Positions 59,332-64,000 of a DNA stretch of 64,000 nt are shown piece after piece. Source of the DNA: Natrinema sp. DC36 (GTDB taxonomy: Archaea; Halobacteriota; Halobacteria; Halobacteriales; Natrialbaceae); NCBI RefSeq assembly GCF_020405225.1, contig NZ_CP084474.1:248001-312000 (forward strand), written 5' to 3'. The notes beneath the pieces were generated by a model. It saw nothing but the letters and a program-made list of their open reading frames with translations. It was not told the origin of the DNA and searched no databases. The position numbers and the translations under genes were made by a program. Within the stretch, counting starts at the first letter, position 1; every line of letters starts with the position of its first letter.

Positions 59332-61668
59332 GTGAGTGCTGACGAGGAACTCGCCAAGGACCTTGGGCCGCTCGCCGCGCTGACCATCGGCGTCGGGACG
59401 ATGATCGGCGCCGGCATCTTCGTCTTGCCGGGGCCGGCAGCAGCGGCGGCGGGCCCTGCGGTAGCGCTGTCGTTCGTCATCGGCGGTGTCATCTCCATCT
59501 TTACCGCGATGTCGGCGAGCGAACTCGGCACCGCGATGCCGAAGGCCGGCGGCTCCTACTACTACGTCAACCACGCGCTCGGGCCGCTGTTCGGGTCTAT
59601 CGCCGGCTGGGGCAATTGGATGGGACTGGCCTTTGCCTCCGCGTTCTACATGCTAGGGTTCGGAGAGTACCTCTCCACGTTCCTCACCGTCCCGACACTG
59701 TCGCTCGGCGTGGTCACGCTCTCCGAGTTCCAGATAACCGCGCTCATCGGGGCCACTCTCTTCGTCGGCGTCAACTACGTCGGGGCGAAGGAAACCGGCA
59801 GTATCCAGAACGTCATTGTGATCCTGCTCGTCGCCATCCTGACGCTGTTCTCGATACTGGGATTCCTGCAGGGCGACTTCGCCACGCTCCGGCCGTTCTT
59901 CCCGCCGGAGACGGGGGGCGCGAGTGCGGTTCTCCCCGCGACGGGACTCATCTTCGTCTCCTACCTCGGGTTCGCGAAGATCACGACCGTCGCCGAGGAG
60001 TTGAAGAACCCCGGCCGGAACCTCCCGCTGGCCGTCATCGGGAGCGTCGTCATCGTCACCGTAATGTACGCCATCATGATGATCGTCCTGATGGGCGTCA
60101 TCAACTGGCGTGAACTGGGCAACAGCCCCACGCCCGTCCTGGACGTCGCGGACATCGCGTTCGGGGCGTTCGGCCTCGGCGCGTTCGGGGTCGCACTGCT
60201 GACCCTCGCTGGACTCCTCGCGACGGCGTCGTCCGCGAACGCCTCGATACTCGCGTCCTCGCGCATCAACTTCGCGATGGGCCGGGACAAGCTCGTTAGC
60301 GAGAAGCTCAACGAGGTCCACCCGCAGTTCGCCACGCCGTATCGCTCGATCGCAGTCACCGGTGGCCTCATCCTCCTGTTCATCGTCGTTGGGGACGTCG
60401 CGACGCTGGCGAAGGCGGGGAGCGTCCTCCACCTCATCGTCTACGGCCTGCTGAACCTCTCGCTCATCGTGATGCGGGAGGCCGACCTACCGCACTACGA
60501 CCCCGACTTTGAGGTGCCGCTGTACCCCATCGTCCCAATCCTCGGGGCAATAACCTCGTTCGGACTCATCGCGTTCATGGAACGAAGCGAGATCCTCCTC
60601 TCGATCGGCTTCGTCGGTGTCGGCGTCCTCTGGTACGCCGTGTACGCTCGCTCGAAGGTGACGGAGTCCGGTGTGCTAATGGGGCTGGTCCTCAACCGCT
60701 CCGAGGAACTCCCGGACTTCGCCGTCTCGGCGACCACCTCGGTCCAGCCGGACAAGGCCGACTACCGCGTGATGGTGCCGCTGGCCAACCCCGCCCACGA
60801 GAAGAACCTCATCACGCTCGCCTCGGCCATCGCCGACCAGCACGACGGGACGGTCGTCGCCGTCAACATCGTCCAGGTCCCGGACCAGACGTCCCTGGAG
60901 ACCGCCCGCGGACAGGAACACGAGGACGCCAACCGGATCCTCCAGCAAGCCCACGACGACACCGAGACCTTCGGCGTGGACGTCGAGACCCACGTCGTGC
61001 TGTCCCACCGGCAGTTCGAGGAGATCTTCGACTCGGCGGACCGCTACGGCGTCGATGTCACCGTCATGGGCTGGGGCCCGGATACCCACTGGGCACCCGG
61101 CCGCGCGGAGTCCGCCATCGACGAGCTCGCCCACTCGCTGCCCTGCGACTTCCTGGTCTTCCGCGACCGCGGGTTCGACCCCTCGCGGATCCTGCTGCCG
61201 ACCGCCGGGGGCCCGGACTCCGACCTGGCGGCCGCCGTCGCCCGCACCCTCCGGGCGCAGTATGACTCGGCCGTGACGCTGCTGCACGTCTCCGAGGACA
61301 GGGCCAGCGGCGAGGTGTTCCTGGAGTCGTGGGCCACGGAGCACGGCCTCCCGGACGCCGACCTCCAGGTCGAGACCGGCGACATCCAGACGCGCATCGC
61401 CGAGGCCGCAGAGGACGCGACGCTGCTGGTCATCGGCGCGACCCGTCAAGGGCTCATCTCCCGGCTCGTCGGCGGGTCGCTCGTCCTGAACGTCTTGGAG
61501 GACGTCGAGTGCTCGGTGCTCCTCGCGGAGAAACGGCATGAGCGCAGCCTCCGGGAGCGCCTCCTCGGCTCGGGGCCACCCGAACGGTCGAGCGATGAGG
61601 AGGGCGTCACCCCCGACTCGATGGCAAGTGAAAGCGGCGGGTCTGCCGAGACGAGGACCAAGGAGTGA
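59332..61668 (+). CDS. APC-family amino acid permease with two C-terminal universal-stress-protein domains
   Basis: A 778-residue protein. Residues 1-440 are an APC transporter with about twelve helices and the consensus IGVGTMIGAGIFVLPG near residue 20, typical of amino-acid/polyamine permeases. From about residue 480, two UspA-type domains follow: RVMVPLANPAHEKNLITLASAIADQHDGTVVAVNIVQVP... and RILLPTAGGPDSDLAAAVARTLRAQYDSAVTLLHVSEDRASGEV...ATLLVIGATRQGLISRLVGGSLVLNVLEDVECSVLLAEK (G-x2-G-x9-G(S/T)-type nucleotide loop). In haloarchaea such fusions probably couple transport to nucleotide status. GTG 59332 is the start, with no ATG nearby. The gene is GC-rich, unlike the flanking small genes. 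Confidence 0.93.
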   Translation: MSADEELAKDLGPLAALTIGVGTMIGAGIFVLPGPAAAAAGPAVALSFVIGGVISIFTAMSASELGTAMPKAGGSYYYVNHALGPLFGSIAGWGNWMGLAFASAFYMLGFGEYLSTFLTVPTLSLGVVTLSEFQITALIGATLFVGVNYVGAKETGSIQNVIVILLVAILTLFSILGFLQGDFATLRPFFPPETGGASAVLPATGLIFVSYLGFAKITTVAEELKNPGRNLPLAVIGSVVIVTVMYAIMMIVLMGVINWRELGNSPTPVLDVADIAFGAFGLGAFGVALLTLAGLLATASSANASILASSRINFAMGRDKLVSEKLNEVHPQFATPYRSIAVTGGLILLFIVVGDVATLAKAGSVLHLIVYGLLNLSLIVMREADLPHYDPDFEVPLYPIVPILGAITSFGLIAFMERSEILLSIGFVGVGVLWYAVYARSKVTESGVLMGLVLNRSEELPDFAVSATTSVQPDKADYRVMVPLANPAHEKNLITLASAIADQHDGTVVAVNIVQVPDQTSLETARGQEHEDANRILQQAHDDTETFGVDVETHVVLSHRQFEEIFDSADRYGVDVTVMGWGPDTHWAPGRAESAIDELAHSLPCDFLVFRDRGFDPSRILLPTAGGPDSDLAAAVARTLRAQYDSAVTLLHVSEDRASGEVFLESWATEHGLPDADLQVETGDIQTRIAEAAEDATLLVIGATRQGLISRLVGGSLVLNVLEDVECSVLLAEKRHERSLRERLLGSGPPERSSDEEGVTPDSMASESGGSAETRTKE

Positions 61669-61794
61669 CCACCAGCCATTTCCCCGCCGCCCGTCGGCGA
61701 GCGCACGCGACATCTATGGCGTCACGCTCGGGGCGTCTCGACGATCCGTCGTCGACGCTCGCCGCCGGGAGGGCCTGCGGCAAGCGGCCAACCA

Positions 61795-61971
61795 ATGGAT
61801 GTCGGTATTGAACCGTTGGCCACCGTGGGCCATCGATTGAGCGAGTTATGGGACAACACGGAACTGCCCATACGGGGACTGAACACGCCGTACCCCTCTT
61901 TGTTGAGTTTCGTCGTCGGTCTCGCCTCGGCCATGTTCCTTTACACGTTAGTCTATTTACACCGTCGATGA
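61795..61971 (+). CDS. Small membrane protein (58 residues)
   Basis: ATG 61795: MDVGIEPLATVGHRLSELWD, then SLLSFVVGLASAMFLYTLVYLHRR. A single C-terminal transmembrane helix with a charged end. Clear coding-like composition. The gap of about 125 bp after the permease includes its promoter region. Function not known. Confidence 0.5.
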   Translation: MDVGIEPLATVGHRLSELWDNTELPIRGLNTPYPSLLSFVVGLASAMFLYTLVYLHRR

Positions 61972-62092
61972 AGCGCACTGAGCTATGGAATGCGAGCGCC
62001 CCAATCGTGGAGATGAATCGAACTTCGCTGTCTGTTCATCCCTGTGTTTCATCTCTCACGTGAGTTATGGGCTCAAACAGCGTACTCTGGGT

Positions 62093-62257
62093 ATGGAATG
62101 CAAACGATGTGGAGAAGACGGAGCAGAGCGGCGGGAGGTTCAATTCCAGAATGGCTCCGCACTGACGGTGTACCTCTGTCAGGAATACACAGAAGCCGAA
62201 CGCCGACGTGACAGTGTCTGCAGTGTCGACACCTCTCCAGGACAGGGAAAAGGGTAG
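62093..62257 (+). CDS. Small zinc-ribbon-like protein
   Basis: A 54-residue protein, MECKRCGEDGAERREVQFQN with later cysteines in YLCQEYT and SVCSVD. The first CxxCG resembles half of a zinc ribbon. ATG 62093 is chosen. A similar first-codon phrase (ATGGAATGCGAGCG) lies upstream at 61985 and could be an alternative start with a poor leader. Confidence 0.5.
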   Translation: MECKRCGEDGAERREVQFQNGSALTVYLCQEYTEAERRRDSVCSVDTSPGQGKG

Positions 62258-62285
62258 GGAGAGGGGCAGCGTCCTCACTCTTCGA

Positions 62286-62678
62286 TCAAAATAGTAATCG
62301 AACAACGTTCGGGAGCGTGATTTTGAGTAGTGCACCGCCGAATCCGAGGCCGATGAATCCCCAGAGGACAACGAACTGGGAACGCTCGTCTTCAACCTCG
62401 ACTAGGAAATGATACAGGAGCAGTGAGCCGGTGCTTTGGACGATCAACAGCCCACTTGCTGTGGCCCCGGTCAAGAACACCGGATCGGCCCCAAGTGACA
62501 GAACCGGGTAGGGCGGATTCAACCAACCGAAATACTTGACGACGACGGCGCCCGCTACGTAGACGAGAAACAAACTTCCGACAAGGAACGTGCCGATTGA
62601 TCCGACCCGAACAGAGTGTGCCAGATACGTCTCAATTAATGTAGCTATCCTGACAATCTTGTTGCGATTCTGGTTCAT
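62286..62678 (-). CDS. Hypothetical three-helix membrane protein
   Basis: A 130-residue protein with hydrophobic segments IGTFLVGSLFLVYVAGAVVVK, FLTGATASGLLIVQSTGSLLLYHFLV and FVVLWGFIGLGFGGALLKI. A basic N-terminus (NQNRNKIVRIATLIE). No known domain. ATG 62678 follows an AT-rich promoter-like region. Confidence 0.6.
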   Translation of the reverse strand: MNQNRNKIVRIATLIETYLAHSVRVGSIGTFLVGSLFLVYVAGAVVVKYFGWLNPPYPVLSLGADPVFLTGATASGLLIVQSTGSLLLYHFLVEVEDERSQFVVLWGFIGLGFGGALLKITLPNVVRLLF

Positions 62679-62809
62679 CGGGTCTAAAACGGGTGGTCTA
62701 GTGTGCTAGTATCGGTTAGGGAGGATATCAAACCATCGCTGGAACCCTTATGGACAACTTCAGAAATATCATCTTCCGATGACCTATTTAGGGATGGCAG
62801 CCCGGAAAA

Positions 62810-62955
62810 CACGCCAGTGAAGCCAGCCGTGCGCTGAACCTGGACGGGGATTATGTCTGAGAGCGGTCCGACGCCGGACTGGGCCCCGATGTTCGCAATA
62901 CTCGTTATGACTGAGAACAACGCCACGGCGGCCGTCAGCGTGATCGTGCCCCGAG
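62810..62955 (-). pseudogene. Possible TrkH-type potassium transporter fragment
   Basis: On the minus strand, TLTAAVALFSVITSIANIGA and QSGVGPLSDI resemble the SAxTANIGxxxxxxGPxS segment of TrkH/KtrB transporters. Only about 45 codons are seen, ending into unrelated sequence. It lies exactly where the truncated channel copy begins. Low-certainty assignment. Confidence 0.3.
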
Positions 62956-62975
62956 GACCGGTTGACTGTCCATCG

Positions 62976-63584
62976 TACTCGAGCCCGATTCGTGGTCGTA
63001 TTCGGTTTATGCTCTCCCCCTACGCGCTCATCGATTTGATCGCAATCTTTCCGTTCTACCTCCCGATACTGCTGGGAGCGCAGAGTGGCGCAGAACGGGT
63101 GCTCCGGATTTTCCGCCTGTTCCGCTTGCTGAAGATCGTGCGGTACTCGAGCTCGCTGACGGTGATTACGAACGTGTTTCGCCGGAAAGCCGAAGAGTTG
63201 CTGATTACCGTTCTCGTGATGAGTATTTGGCTCGTCTTTGTTTCTATTCTCATGTACTACGTCGAACGGGGCGCCCAACCAGGGGTGTTCACCAGTATTC
63301 CGGCTGCTCTCTGGTAGGGAATTATAACTTTTACGACAGTTGGGCGCGGGGACGTTGTACCAATCACGCCGCTTGGGCGGGCACTCGGAGCGACGATCGC
63401 ATTATTGGGTATCGCGCTATTCGCGCTGCCGGCCGATATCATTGCCTCCGGCTTCGCGGAGGAACTGAACCGTCGACGTCAGGGACCGAAGTACTGCCCC
63501 TATTGCGGCGAGGAAGTAGATGAACCCGCTCACAAACCGGCCGAAAGTCACTCTGACACCGAAATTGAAAACAGAACAGAGTGA
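62976..63584 (+). pseudogene. Second, decaying copy of the voltage-gated potassium channel
   Basis: Homologous to codons 84-290 of the channel at 57234 with very high identity (SSPIRGRIRFMLSPYALIDL...RVLRIFRLFRLLKIVRY). Lesions: a TAG at 63315-63317 replaces the Trp before GIVTLTTVGYGD; the selectivity filter reads TVGRGD (CGC at 63345-63347 for Tyr). The S1-S2 part is missing and replaced by unrelated sequence from 62976 upward. The C-terminal zinc-knuckle is kept as CPYCGEEVDE. Not functional. Confidence 0.9.
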
Positions 63585-63639
63585 TCGCCGTTACAAAGGA
63601 GTAGAGTATTCAAGCACCCAACTCAGAGCTCATCCCTGA

Positions 63640-63838
63640 CTACCCTGCCGGAGAGAGATACGCTAAAAAGTCTTATCAGGTATAACCTCAATCCACTTGT
63701 AATTGTAATCACACTCATCACGGTGTTCTTCTGGGGGGACAGGTTCCCAATAGTATGGAACACTCTCATTCTTGCTTTTGCTTCTCGTGTTTATTGTTCA
63801 GAATATGTGATATGCGTATAATGAATTATCTAAGTGAG
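63640..63838 (+). pseudogene. Second copy of the 66-residue membrane gene, degenerate
   Basis: LPERDTLKSLIRYNLNPLVI is readable and matches the intact gene at 58158-58358, but the ATG is lost and the frame breaks in the second helix (WGDRFPIVWNTLILAF, then a shifted end). Decayed together with the channel copy. Confidence 0.75.
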
Positions 63839-63840
63839 GT

Positions 63841-64000
63841 TTATTTTGGGTCTTTTGTAACTGCTCCTCTCACATCCTTATCCATCAAGTATCCAACAAT
63901 CTGGCTTGCTTTCGTAACGAGAAGATAGCGCAGCCCATGTTTATTCATCAATATCGCTGCGGTTTCAACCTCTTCCGATTCGTCAATCGTCACTACAGGT
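63841..64000 (-). CDS. CBS-domain protein, partial (runs off the window)
   Basis: The C-terminal 52 codons of a copy of the gene at 58362: [55 protein letters not shown]. No lesion in the visible part. The 5' end is outside the window, so it is unknown whether this copy is complete, unlike the first one. Confidence 0.75.
   Translation of the reverse strand, partial: PVVTIDESEEVETAAILMNKHGLRYLLVTKASQIVGYLMDKDVRGAVTKDPK

Noticed and set aside
59653..60432. Long open frame antisense to the APC permease
   Set aside because: Its Glu/Asp/Arg low-complexity sequence mirrors codon bias of the permease; no domain.
1..64000. tRNA or rRNA genes
   Set aside because: No cloverleaf with a TTCGA-type T-loop or rRNA core sequence was recognised by eye; a covariance-model scan would be needed to exclude a tRNA.

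Overview
The window is haloarchaeal DNA. Evidence: acidic proteins throughout, Tat/lipobox secretion signals, a TFB-type transcription factor, several haloarchaea-restricted domains (HalOD1, DUF7344, DUF7342, HTH_10/Bat, phiH1-repressor-like) and TATA-type promoters. A Natrialbales-like genus (Natrinema/Haloterrigena/Natronorubrum type) is plausible but cannot be fixed without searches. No rRNA, tRNA or CRISPR array was recognised.

0-13 kb is an ordinary metabolic region with a redox and sulfur flavour: FMN split-barrel protein, a CGCGG-tail peptide, DUF2249 protein, Bat-type regulator, 1-Cys peroxiredoxin, TehA/SLAC1 exporter, a cytochrome b-molybdopterin oxidoreductase fusion, a THUMP protein, cupin, DsrE protein and DUF502 protein. 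Two cystathionine gamma-synthase-type genes are present and each carries one inactivating lesion. The outstanding gene is an ABCE1/Rli1 paralogue (9658-11469) with intact ATPase motifs in which all eight N-terminal Fe-S cysteines are gone.

13-26.7 kb is a decayed accessory region: an IS1341-type tnpB pseudogene with its upstream small gene and right-end hairpin, mosaic pseudogene fragments (CorC-type CBS, DUF502), a duplicated module of small paralogous genes plus a dispersed 210-bp repeat with a GC-rich hairpin, two secreted polysaccharide-related proteins (a deacetylase lipoprotein and a Tat-exported beta-helix protein), and a frameshifted sensor kinase.

26.8-51.9 kb looks like the backbone of a conjugative plasmid or integrative conjugative element: ArdC-like anti-restriction protein, TFB, toxin-antitoxin loci (PIN/AbrB; DUF7342 plus a TumE-like protein; a nucleotidyltransferase operon), an OB-fold protein, a primase-polymerase of the phage NrS-1 type preceded by four 12-bp iterons (39255-39340, the best candidate replication origin), and a compact minus-strand type IV secretion operon (coupling ATPase, VirB4, VirB6-like, lipoprotein, large surface protein, VirB2-like pilin, ribbon-helix-helix regulator). 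Two palindrome-rich noncoding sites (32890-32949, rich in CTAG; 34939-34994, 19-bp arms) lie in the same element.

52-64 kb holds a DUF1724-type regulator divergent from a cytochrome P450, a series of small haloarchaeal proteins, a potassium module (KhtT-like subunit, voltage-gated channel, CBS protein) of which a second, decaying copy begins at about 62.98 kb and runs off the window, a catalase fragment, and a GC-rich APC permease with two universal-stress domains.
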